A model generated the notes under the pieces. That model was not told the DNA's origin and did no database searches. It saw only the letters and a program-made list of their open reading frames with translations. 35,331 bases of DNA from assembly GCF_007859915.1 (NCBI RefSeq), contig NZ_SJPM01000013.1:133904-169234 (forward strand), written 5' to 3'. Shown here in pieces: positions 23,880 to 30,850 of the stretch; position 1 is the stretch's first letter, and each line of letters begins with the position of its first letter. Position numbers and translations under genes: made by a program. This stretch comes from Neorhodopirellula pilleata. GTDB lineage: Bacteria > Planctomycetota > Planctomycetia > Pirellulales > Pirellulaceae.

Positions 23880-25573
23880 GCGATTTGAAATGGTTGCCCG
23901 GCGAGCCCATGCGATTCTTTGGGCTCGACGCAGATTTCGATCGACGTGATCTCAAACGAGCCTACGGCAAGGCGATCCGTCAATATAAACCGGAGACTCA
24001 CCCGGCGGAATTCGGAATGATTCGCGAAGCTTATGAACGGCTCGAAAAGTCATTGCGTTACGGGCAACAAATGCAATCGCTTGCCCAGGCAAGCCAGGCA
24101 TGGGAAGTCGACGACTCGCATCAGGGCGAACCGATCGAAGATCCGGTTCCTCGAACCAGTGCGTCTCCCGAAATCCAGCCGACACTCACGTCGCGTTCGG
24201 TTGTTCCTTCCACCCCGAAGCCCGATCTAACGCTGCGGCAATTGGCCGTCGTCGATCCGGTCGCCGCAACCGCCAAACTCGATTCGACCGTCCGTCGGTC
24301 TCCGCAAGACTATTACATCGCGGCGGTGCTCGCCGACGCCGTATCCACCCGAGCGACGCCGAAGTATCTCGGACACCTGATCGACGGATTGATTGCGTTC
24401 CCCGACGATCCCGGACTGACGTCGCTGACGAGTGAATTCCTGCGAACAGAGATTCCTGATGAGATACTGAGTAAGACGATCGAATTCGTTGCTCAGAAAA
24501 TCACGACGCCGCTGTTTTATGTGCTGACGGAATCGTTGTGGCTGCGATTGATCGAGTCGAGCGAATTCGGTGTCGTGAAAAATTTGCTTGATCAATGCGA
24601 ACGCGCGATCCGTCAAGACGATCCGGCCGTCCGCACGACGTTTCAATTGCGCTTGATGCGTTCCGCCATTTGGACCGCGCCTTCGGATTGGTCAGCCCAA
24701 ATCATCCATGAGATCGAAACACATTCCGCATCGTTGAACTACACCGCGCAGATCGACCTACAGTTTCTAGTCGACTTGCAAACCTTGCTGCGCAGTCCGA
24801 AGCGTCGCGACCCGATCCGCCAGCAACTGCTCGGCGCAGTCCGAGCGGCATGTCGCTATGACGAGACCCGTTCGGTCGCCCAGGCCGTCCAACTTCTCTC
24901 GGAGGTGGCTCGCGATTCAACGGCCTTTCGCGAAAGTTTTCCGATTCAAAACAACGACGAGGACATGGCTTGGGTCAGCGTGATCGAAAGTGTGGTCGAT
25001 CAACTCGAAGCGTACCAGGAATCATCTTCCGACGCCGCGTCGGTCGACGAGAACCGCTTAGCGGCTCAATCACTACAACTGATCAAAGACCTATTTCCCG
25101 ACATCGGTTTGGTTGTTAGGGCAGTCGACCAAGCCAAGTTCCGCTACAAGTCGGTGCCGATGTTGGTATGGCTGATTGTGATCCCCGTCGTCGCTGCATT
25201 GCCTCTGATCATCGCACTGTCGGTCGCCTTTGGCGGAAACCAATGGGCCGCGATCTTGACTCTCACCGGTCTAGTTTTCATCATCGTCGGCGTCGTTTGG
25301 TCATTCTTCGGCTGGTTGTATCCCAAGAAACTGGCACCCCGCCAGGAACAGTTCAAACAAACACGATTGATGCGAGACTACGCCAAATATTGGCGAGCCC
25401 GGTTGTTCCGGTTCAGTCAAGCGTGCGGCGAGCCGATCCACGTGCAATGCATCCGGATCGCTCAGATGGGTCGCCAAACCAATCAAGCCGGAGTCAGTGA
25501 CCTGGCCATCCATTTCATCCGCCAAGACTCCGGGCTGGTGGTCTTCGCCGCCTTGCAGCGGATTCTTAAGTAG
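23876..25573 (+). CDS. Membrane protein with degenerate J-like domain (KPE in place of HPD)
   Basis: A 565-residue protein, ATG at 23876 overlapping the previous stop (ATGA). The first about 60 residues follow the J-domain helix pattern: PMRFFGLDADFDRRDLKRAYGKAIRQYKPETHPAEFGMIREAYERLEK. The loop between helices II and III reads YKPETHPAEF; residues 38-40 are Lys-Pro-Glu, where active J domains have His-Pro-Asp, the triplet that triggers Hsp70 ATPase. The HPAEF..IREAYE context resembles the DjlB/DjlC-type J proteins that sit beside hscC in E. coli, from memory. The middle (residues 100-400) is helical and unrecognised. Two membrane helices lie at about 429-451 and 457-480, followed by a basic cytosolic tail. 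Confidence 0.72.
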   Translation: MSDLKWLPGEPMRFFGLDADFDRRDLKRAYGKAIRQYKPETHPAEFGMIREAYERLEKSLRYGQQMQSLAQASQAWEVDDSHQGEPIEDPVPRTSASPEIQPTLTSRSVVPSTPKPDLTLRQLAVVDPVAATAKLDSTVRRSPQDYYIAAVLADAVSTRATPKYLGHLIDGLIAFPDDPGLTSLTSEFLRTEIPDEILSKTIEFVAQKITTPLFYVLTESLWLRLIESSEFGVVKNLLDQCERAIRQDDPAVRTTFQLRLMRSAIWTAPSDWSAQIIHEIETHSASLNYTAQIDLQFLVDLQTLLRSPKRRDPIRQQLLGAVRAACRYDETRSVAQAVQLLSEVARDSTAFRESFPIQNNDEDMAWVSVIESVVDQLEAYQESSSDAASVDENRLAAQSLQLIKDLFPDIGLVVRAVDQAKFRYKSVPMLVWLIVIPVVAALPLIIALSVAFGGNQWAAILTLTGLVFIIVGVVWSFFGWLYPKKLAPRQEQFKQTRLMRDYAKYWRARLFRFSQACGEPIHVQCIRIAQMGRQTNQAGVSDLAIHFIRQDSGLVVFAALQRILK

Positions 25574-25792
25574 GCTCGCAGATTTCACCGAGGCGACTGA
25601 ACGAACGCTCGTTTTTAGCAGTTCGGAATTGCCAGTCGTACCGGATGTACACCACGTCCTGAATTATTTGACAGTTCCTCGTTGGCATTGTTGGGATCAG
25701 TATATCAACGCGTGTAAAAGTTGGAAGCGACCATCGTCCAGGCGGGATGAGTCACGCAATCCGTTTCCTCTCCGTTGCCCCCGGAAAGAACC
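25574..25792. other. Intergenic gap between the J-like gene and the chemoreceptor-like gene
   Basis: About 220 bases without a gene. A weak hairpin AACGA/TCGTT at 25600-25613 followed by TTT could end the Hsp70 operon. A GGAAAGAA just before ATG 25793 is a good ribosome binding site. Nothing else stands out. Confidence 0.4.
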
Positions 25793-26884
25793 ATGTCGAG
25801 CACGCCTGCCGGTCCGTCGGCTGAATCTAGTTCAACTTCATTAACCAGCCCGCGAGAGACTTCGATCCAAGATCTGGTCGAAGACCTCTCGACCGCACTT
25901 GAATCCGCGATCGGCGAAATTCACAGCGTCAATGCGGAAACGCGAGTACTCTCGCTCAACGCGAGAATCGAAGCGGCGCGAGCCGGACAATACGGCGCCG
26001 CATTCAGCGTCGTCGCCGAAGAGATCCAAGAGTTGTCCGAGAAAACATCCTTGATCGCCGATTCGATGGCCAGTCGAACACGCGAAAAGACCAACGAGCT
26101 GATTTCGCTGATTGATGGTTCCGTGCGGGGAACTCGACTAAGCGATCTGGCCTTGGTCAATATCGACTTGATCGATCGTAATCTCTACGAACGCACCTGT
26201 GACGTGCGCTGGTGGGCGACCGATGGGAGTTTGATCGACGCCTTGGCCGACGACGCAAACGAGGATGTCATCGCCTACGCTTCGAAACGGCTCGGTGTCA
26301 TTTTGGACGCCTATACCGTCTACTACGACTTAGTTCTGTGCGACGTCAACGGCCGCGTGATCGCTAACGGACGACCGAGCCAATACCGCAGCATCGGACA
26401 AAACGAATCGTCGTCGAGTTGGTTTCAAAGTGCGGTTCGGTCCCGAAGCGGCAACGATTATGGTTTCGAATTCGCCCACTCGTCACGATTGGTCGACGGA
26501 CAATCGACGCTGGTTTACTCGTGTGGCGTGCGAGAAGGCGGTGAATCGTCCGCACCCGTCATCGGCGTGCTCGGTATCCTCTTCAATTGGCGCGGTTTGG
26601 CCGGCCCGATCTTGGACAGCATCCCGGTATCTGCTCAAGAAAAATCATCGACCAAGGCGTGCATCGTCAACCAAGACGGCATGATCTTGGCAAGCAACCA
26701 AGAACGATTGATGAGCGATCGCATCGACCTGCCCGACTTCAATCGCGTGCTCAATTCGCCCAAAGGCTTTTACGTCGCCAAGGTCAACAACCAATCCATG
26801 TGCATCGCTCACGCGAAAGCCCCCGGATTCGAAACCTACTCGACCAAGTGGTACTCGATCGTGATGCAACCAGTTTCGGAATAG
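25793..26884 (+). CDS. Soluble chemoreceptor-like protein with N-terminal MCP tip
   Basis: A 363-residue protein; ATG 25793 has GGAAAGAA upstream and is preferred to an in-frame TTG at 25775. Residues about 30-100 match the receptor signalling tip: LSTALESAIGEIHSVNAETR followed by VLSLNARIEAARAGQYGAAF and SVVAEEIQELSEKTS, with NARIEAARAG equal to the classical NAAIEAARAG that contacts CheA/CheW. There is no membrane segment. Residues about 120-355 resemble a Cache/PAS-like sensor (YDLVLCDVNGRVIANGR, SSWFQSAVRSRSGNDYGFEF, KACIVNQDGMILASN). Signal tip before sensor is the reverse of the usual order, and only a short piece of the signalling coil is kept. It probably acts in the cytosol. No che gene adjoins it. 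Confidence 0.78.
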   Translation: MSSTPAGPSAESSSTSLTSPRETSIQDLVEDLSTALESAIGEIHSVNAETRVLSLNARIEAARAGQYGAAFSVVAEEIQELSEKTSLIADSMASRTREKTNELISLIDGSVRGTRLSDLALVNIDLIDRNLYERTCDVRWWATDGSLIDALADDANEDVIAYASKRLGVILDAYTVYYDLVLCDVNGRVIANGRPSQYRSIGQNESSSSWFQSAVRSRSGNDYGFEFAHSSRLVDGQSTLVYSCGVREGGESSAPVIGVLGILFNWRGLAGPILDSIPVSAQEKSSTKACIVNQDGMILASNQERLMSDRIDLPDFNRVLNSPKGFYVAKVNNQSMCIAHAKAPGFETYSTKWYSIVMQPVSE

Positions 26885-26976
26885 ACGTCGGCGTCTATAG
26901 CATGGCTAACACGTAGCGAAAGTCGTCGAGACTTTCGGCGATCAATTGCCCCGACCGAAACTCTTGGCGAGTTTCG
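26881..26976. repeat. Three tandem hairpins between convergent genes
   Basis: Hairpin 1: ATAGACG/CGTCTAT around TCGG (26881-26898), including the stop of the upstream gene. Hairpin 2: CGAAAGTC/GACTTTCG around GTCGA (26917-26937). Hairpin 3: CGAAACTC/GAGTTTCG around TTGGC (26956-26976). Hairpins 2 and 3 share stem length (8 bp), loop length (5) and most of the stem sequence. They lie between the chemoreceptor-like gene (+) and the 612-residue exported protein gene (-) and could terminate both. Confidence 0.78.
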
Positions 26977-27003
26977 CAACTAAGGTTCAATCTTAACGAC
27001 GCA

Positions 27004-28842
27004 CTACGGCACCAATAACGCGGTGCCGGTTATCGCGGCGGCTTGGTACCACGCACCTTTAACGCTCAACGGCACCGGTGGGATGATCCACGGGGCACAG
27101 TTGCCGGGGCGATAGTAACCCAACGCGTATTGGCATTCGTGCGGCGAATGGACGCCCATCTTGTATGGCAAGACGGCAATGTTGAAGAAGAAGTGAGCCG
27201 ACGAGATTACCGGTTGGGCGAACGGCCCTGCGGTGTGTCCGTAACGTTCCAAGTTAACTTCTTCGAAATACAACGGCTTGTGACACAGGTTCGAGGCCAC
27301 ATACGTCATCGTCGTCGGGGTCCAGCTGCGGGGCGTATAGGCGACCTGTTCGATCAAACACTCCGTCGGCAATCCCCAATTCTGTGAGATGTACGCCAGG
27401 TCGGGTTCACTGAGTCGATTCAGCGGCAACTCTTCTTGGCTGCCGAATTCGGTGGTGATGACGGCCTTTTCATACGCCAAGTCTTCCAAACGTCCGGTAC
27501 CCAAAGGTCGACCATCGATCGAACGCCAAACACGGGCTTCTTGCTTGGCCTGAAACTTACCACGTAGTTTTTGAAATTCGTCTTCGTCGATCACGTCGGG
27601 ACGAAACGGCGGACTGATGTCGAGCGAGACTTGGTCGATCGTCGAAGCTTCGATGCGATCGCGGAAGTCGTCGCATGACAACCCGGTTCCGCTGCTCGCC
27701 GGACCGTCGTCATCGGAAAAGATCGAAGGACGCCCCGCATCACGGACGCGGTTGCGTTCGCGTTGCTCTTCACGCTGTGCGTCGCTTTGGCGACGTTCGG
27801 CGGCACGTTCGTCTTCGCGATTTTGAAACGGGTTGGGAGCGAATGTTTCCCGATCCGACGGCGAATCAATTTCGTCGACGACATCGGGAGTATTTGATGG
27901 TGCCTGATCGCGCGGTACCGGTACCGGCGCGGGTTCGCCTTGGATCATATCGCGAATCGACGAACCATCAGCCGGCGCTGTCGATTCAGGTTGCGGCATC
28001 GGATTGATGGGCTTCGAATCGGCCGCCGGGGGATCGATTTCGAACAGTTCGGAAAGTTCGTCAGGAATCCCAGGTGCAGACTTTGGTACAGGAAGCACCT
28101 GCATCGGTGCGATAGCCTCGGGCAGACCGAACGAAGGTTCCCCCGGTGGCAGAATTTCGGGAGTACCGATCGTGGACGAATTAGGCGGCGTTGAGGCGTT
28201 CGGTGTGGGACTGCTAGGCGGGTTAGCTGCCGAGTCACGGAACAGGTTATCCGGGATCGAGAATCCGCCGGCCGGTTGGTCCGCGTTTGGGTTGGCCGCG
28301 TTTTGATTCAACCAAGCGACTCGTTGCACGTTACTCGCCGACGATTGCCGCAGGCGATTGTCGGTCGCTGGTTGATGCGCTGGTTGTTGCGTCGGTTGCT
28401 GCGATAGTTCGACCGGAACCGGTTGCCCTGATGCGGCGACGATATTGGGTTGCGTTGTCCACACGTCAGGCCGGGTTGATTTATCCTCGAAAGCCGAGTC
28501 ACTGATTCGGCGAGCCTGTTCGGCCGCGATCGTGGGGCTGGTTCGCCATTGCAGGTTCCATCCCGAACGCTGGGTCGAAGTGACCGGGTGGGGACGGTCG
28601 GCGGTCGATGCGGTGTGGAAATCGCTTGAAGGTCGACCGGAATGAACTGCAGGCGCCGCGCGGAAGTGGCGATTGTCTTGCCAGTTGTCATCGGCATGAC
28701 CGATACTGGCTGTGGCAAATGCCCCCAAGCCGATGCTGCCCGAAAGCAGCAACGTCGTTGACAAGAGGGTTCGTTTAAGCCGAGTCGCCCGAGTTGACGT
28801 CGGGGCTGTAGTTAGGCGCTTCTTGGGTGATCGCAATGTCAT
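27004..28842 (-). CDS. Exported proline-rich protein of unknown function
   Basis: A 612-residue protein. Residues 1-50 form a long basic n-region and hydrophobic core (TLLSTTLLLSGSIGLGAFATA) ending SIGHA, a signal peptide. Residues about 55-390 are low-complexity and rich in Pro, Ser, Gln, Asn and Asp, with several charged runs (EDERAAERRQSDAQREEQRE). The last 220 residues are ordered: SIDGRPLGTGRLEDLAYEKA, then YTPRSWTPTTMTYVASNLCH and KPLYFEEVNLERYGHTAGPF and a hydrophobic end. I recognise the C-terminal part only as a planctomycete-type conserved region with no known role. The ATG at 28842 has GAGGGAGAA upstream and overlaps the guaB 3' end by 68 bases, suggesting coupling. Confidence 0.72.
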   Translation of the reverse strand: MTLRSPKKRLTTAPTSTRATRLKRTLLSTTLLLSGSIGLGAFATASIGHADDNWQDNRHFRAAPAVHSGRPSSDFHTASTADRPHPVTSTQRSGWNLQWRTSPTIAAEQARRISDSAFEDKSTRPDVWTTQPNIVAASGQPVPVELSQQPTQQPAHQPATDNRLRQSSASNVQRVAWLNQNAANPNADQPAGGFSIPDNLFRDSAANPPSSPTPNASTPPNSSTIGTPEILPPGEPSFGLPEAIAPMQVLPVPKSAPGIPDELSELFEIDPPAADSKPINPMPQPESTAPADGSSIRDMIQGEPAPVPVPRDQAPSNTPDVVDEIDSPSDRETFAPNPFQNREDERAAERRQSDAQREEQRERNRVRDAGRPSIFSDDDGPASSGTGLSCDDFRDRIEASTIDQVSLDISPPFRPDVIDEDEFQKLRGKFQAKQEARVWRSIDGRPLGTGRLEDLAYEKAVITTEFGSQEELPLNRLSEPDLAYISQNWGLPTECLIEQVAYTPRSWTPTTMTYVASNLCHKPLYFEEVNLERYGHTAGPFAQPVISSAHFFFNIAVLPYKMGVHSPHECQYALGYYRPGNCAPWIIPPVPLSVKGAWYQAAAITGTALLVP

Positions 28843-30259
28843 GCGGGTGGTTCTCCCTCACCGTGGCGGCCGAGACGCGAATGAATTTCGCGTCTCGTCT
28901 TAGTTCTTCGATCGTCCGTGTACCGATGTAACCCATGCCCGCTCTCAACCCGCCGACCAATTGGTAAGCGTAATCCGACAGCGGGCCTTTGAACGGCACT
29001 CGCCCTTCGACACCTTCGGGGACAAGCTTGCCCGCTTCGGTGCCTTTTTGACGATACCGGTCACTACTTCCTTTCACCATCGCGCCCATGGATCCCATCC
29101 CCCGGTACGCCTTGAAGGTACGACCTTGGTACAGAATCATCTTGCCGGGACTTTCGGCCAAACCGGCAAATAAACTGCCGATCATGACCGTCGAAGCTCC
29201 GGCGGCGAGTGCTTTGGTAATGTCACCGCTGAAGCGAATTCCGCCGTCCGCGATGATTGGAATGTTCTTTTCATGAGCAACCTGCACGGCGTTCAAAATC
29301 GCGGTCACCTGAGGCACTCCGATGCCACTGATCACGCGAGTCGTGCAAATTGATCCGGGTCCGATGCCGACCTTCACCGCGTCAGCTCCCGCAGCGATTA
29401 AATCCGCTGCCCCCTGAGCCGTCGCGACGTTCCCCGCCACAACATCGATATCCCATGCTTTGTTCGTTTTGATTTCTCTGACGGTATCGATCACGTTCTT
29501 GCTGTGCCCGTGAGCCGAATCGACCACGAGTAGGTCGACGCCTTGAGCGATCAGCTTCTCGGCCCGAGCGAAATCGCCCACGCCGATCGCGGCACCCACC
29601 CGAAGTCGGCCCAGCGAATCTTTACAGGCTCGCGGGTGCCGCTTCATCATGTCGATGTCGCGGATCGTAATCAGTCCCGTCAGTTTTCTTTCTTCGTCAA
29701 TCAGCAGAAGTTTCTCTACCCTTTTTTCCGTTAAAATCTTCTCAGCTTGCGCAAGACTCACATTCCCTACAGCCGTCACCAAATTATTTTTGGTCATGAC
29801 TTCGGAAATGGGCAAACTGGGGTCTTCAAGGAACCTCAAATCACGCCTGGTCAGGATCCCCACCAGAGTGCGGTCCGCCTTGACGATCGGGATGCCCGAG
29901 ACGTTGGCGCGGTCCATCATCTCGACCGCTTTGCCGACCTGTTCCTCCGGCGACAATGTGACCGGGTCGACAATGATGCCGTTGGCCGAGCGTTTGACTT
30001 TCAACACTTCGTCGGTTTGGGCTTTGACAGAAAGGTTCTTGTGAACGATGCCCAAACCGCCTTCTTTGGCCAGCGCGATCGCCATTTCCGCTTCGGTGAC
30101 GGTGTCCATCGGCGACGAGATCAGCGGGATCTGCAATCGAATCCGCTGGGTTAACTGGCTGCTGACGTCCACCTCGCTGGGCACCACTTCGCTGTAAGCG
30201 GGAAGCAGAAGGACGTCGTCGAAGGTGATGCCGAGATCACCAATTTTGTCGTGAAACAT
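28775..30259 (-). CDS. guaB: Inosine-5'-monophosphate dehydrogenase
   Basis: A 494-residue enzyme that oxidises IMP to XMP with NAD, the committed step of GMP synthesis. The N-terminal barrel starts IGDLGITFDDVLLLPAYSEV. A CBS-domain pair lies at about residues 95-205 (VSGIPIVKADRTLVGILTRR; EKLLLIDEERKLTGLITIRD). The barrel resumes with VDLLVVDSAHGHSKNVID, and the active-site loop is GIGPGSICTTRVISG with catalytic Cys305. The flap region (MGSMGAM...GRVPFKG) and the monovalent-cation site are in place. The start at 30259 follows the normal MFHDKIG-type N-terminus. It heads the - strand pair with the overlapping exported-protein gene. Confidence 0.97.
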   Translation of the reverse strand: MFHDKIGDLGITFDDVLLLPAYSEVVPSEVDVSSQLTQRIRLQIPLISSPMDTVTEAEMAIALAKEGGLGIVHKNLSVKAQTDEVLKVKRSANGIIVDPVTLSPEEQVGKAVEMMDRANVSGIPIVKADRTLVGILTRRDLRFLEDPSLPISEVMTKNNLVTAVGNVSLAQAEKILTEKRVEKLLLIDEERKLTGLITIRDIDMMKRHPRACKDSLGRLRVGAAIGVGDFARAEKLIAQGVDLLVVDSAHGHSKNVIDTVREIKTNKAWDIDVVAGNVATAQGAADLIAAGADAVKVGIGPGSICTTRVISGIGVPQVTAILNAVQVAHEKNIPIIADGGIRFSGDITKALAAGASTVMIGSLFAGLAESPGKMILYQGRTFKAYRGMGSMGAMVKGSSDRYRQKGTEAGKLVPEGVEGRVPFKGPLSDYAYQLVGGLRAGMGYIGTRTIEELRRDAKFIRVSAATVRENHPHDIAITQEAPNYSPDVNSGDSA

Positions 30260-30388
30260 GAAGGAAGGCCGCCGCTGGCAGGAAAGTGTCAGGAAGGCGA
30301 GCGATTATGACGCGAAACGACAACTTGGTGTAGGGCAGGCGAATCCATGCGGCCCACCGTTTCAGCCGACTAACCCTGATGAGTCATC

Positions 30389-30450
30389 ACCCGACGCGTT
30401 AGCGAGGGATCATCGGTAAATCCCTCGCTTACCGGTCTGTTGATTGAATC
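30389..30450. repeat. Palindromic intergenic repeat, GCGAGGGAT family, copy 2
   Basis: Left arm 30389-30410 (ACCCGACGCGTTAGCGAGGG and AT) matches the arm at 8221-8243; the right side ATCCCTCGCT (30420-30429) pairs with its end. It then runs into GTCTGTTGATTGAATC (30435-30450), the same motif that flanks the element at 8195-8312. Copy 2 is shorter, with most of the loop deleted. Confidence 0.75.
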
Positions 30451-30515
30451 GTTTAACGGCAAGCCGCAGGCGACCGAGTTTGAAAACGCAGGCGCCTGCG
30501 GCTTGCCGTTAAACG
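30450..30515. repeat. Perfect 23-bp inverted repeat upstream of guaB
   Basis: Arms 30450-30472 and 30493-30515 are exact reverse complements (start CGTTTAACGGCAAGCCGCAG), with a 20-base centre. It directly follows the GCGAGGGAT element, about 190 bases before the guaB start on the opposite strand. Confidence 0.88.
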
Positions 30516-30671
30516 AAAACGCCCAAACGTGCACTCAATCAACACGCCGTTACGCGCCGGGTTCTGATTCATCCGAGCTAGGCAACGATTTGAAACTTCA
30601 AAAAATTGCGAATTTCATTAGGAGCAACGGGGGGGAATTGCTATAACGAAGTGGTTCACGGGACGAGCATC

Positions 30672-30706
30672 GGGGGAATGACCCCCCTTTCGCCCCGGTA
30701 ACGGGG
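30672..30706. other. Two GC-rich hairpins upstream of the DUF1549/1553 gene
   Basis: GGGGG (30672-30676) with CCCCC (30682-30686), loop AATGA, followed by CTTT; then CCCCG (30693-30697) with CGGGG (30702-30706), loop GTAA. They lie about 150 bases before the gene start. They could attenuate the transcript or end a small one; nothing more can be said. Confidence 0.45.
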
Positions 30707-30850
30707 TCGTGATCTGAGTTTTCGATCAAGAAACAACGAAACTTCCCCCCGATTCGGGCGTTTCAACGATAGCCGTCGCGTTCGTTGCGTCCCGACGTCG
30801 GCTCCCTCCGGTTTTCCCCCCTCTCTCACCCCATAATTGCGAGTTGGCTC

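Larger units (their letters stand above)
30260..30850. other. Repeat-rich gap between guaB and the DUF1549/1553 gene (divergent)
   Basis: A 590-base divergent intergenic region. It contains the second GCGAGGGAT palindrome (30389-30450), a perfect 23-bp inverted repeat (30450-30515) and two short GC hairpins near the right side. A 68-codon ORF at 30440-30646 runs through the inverted repeat and is not credible. Promoters for both flanking genes must be here, but none is obvious. Confidence 0.5.

Noticed and set aside
25600..25618. Hairpin AACGA/TCGTT with T-run considered as a firm terminator for the Hsp70 operon
   Set aside because: The stem is only 5 bp and AT-rich, so it is kept only as a weak remark in the intergenic entry.
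30440..30646. A 68-codon ORF upstream of the DUF1549/1553 gene
   Set aside because: It is made largely of the 23-bp inverted repeat and starts inside the GCGAGGGAT element, so it is repeat-derived.
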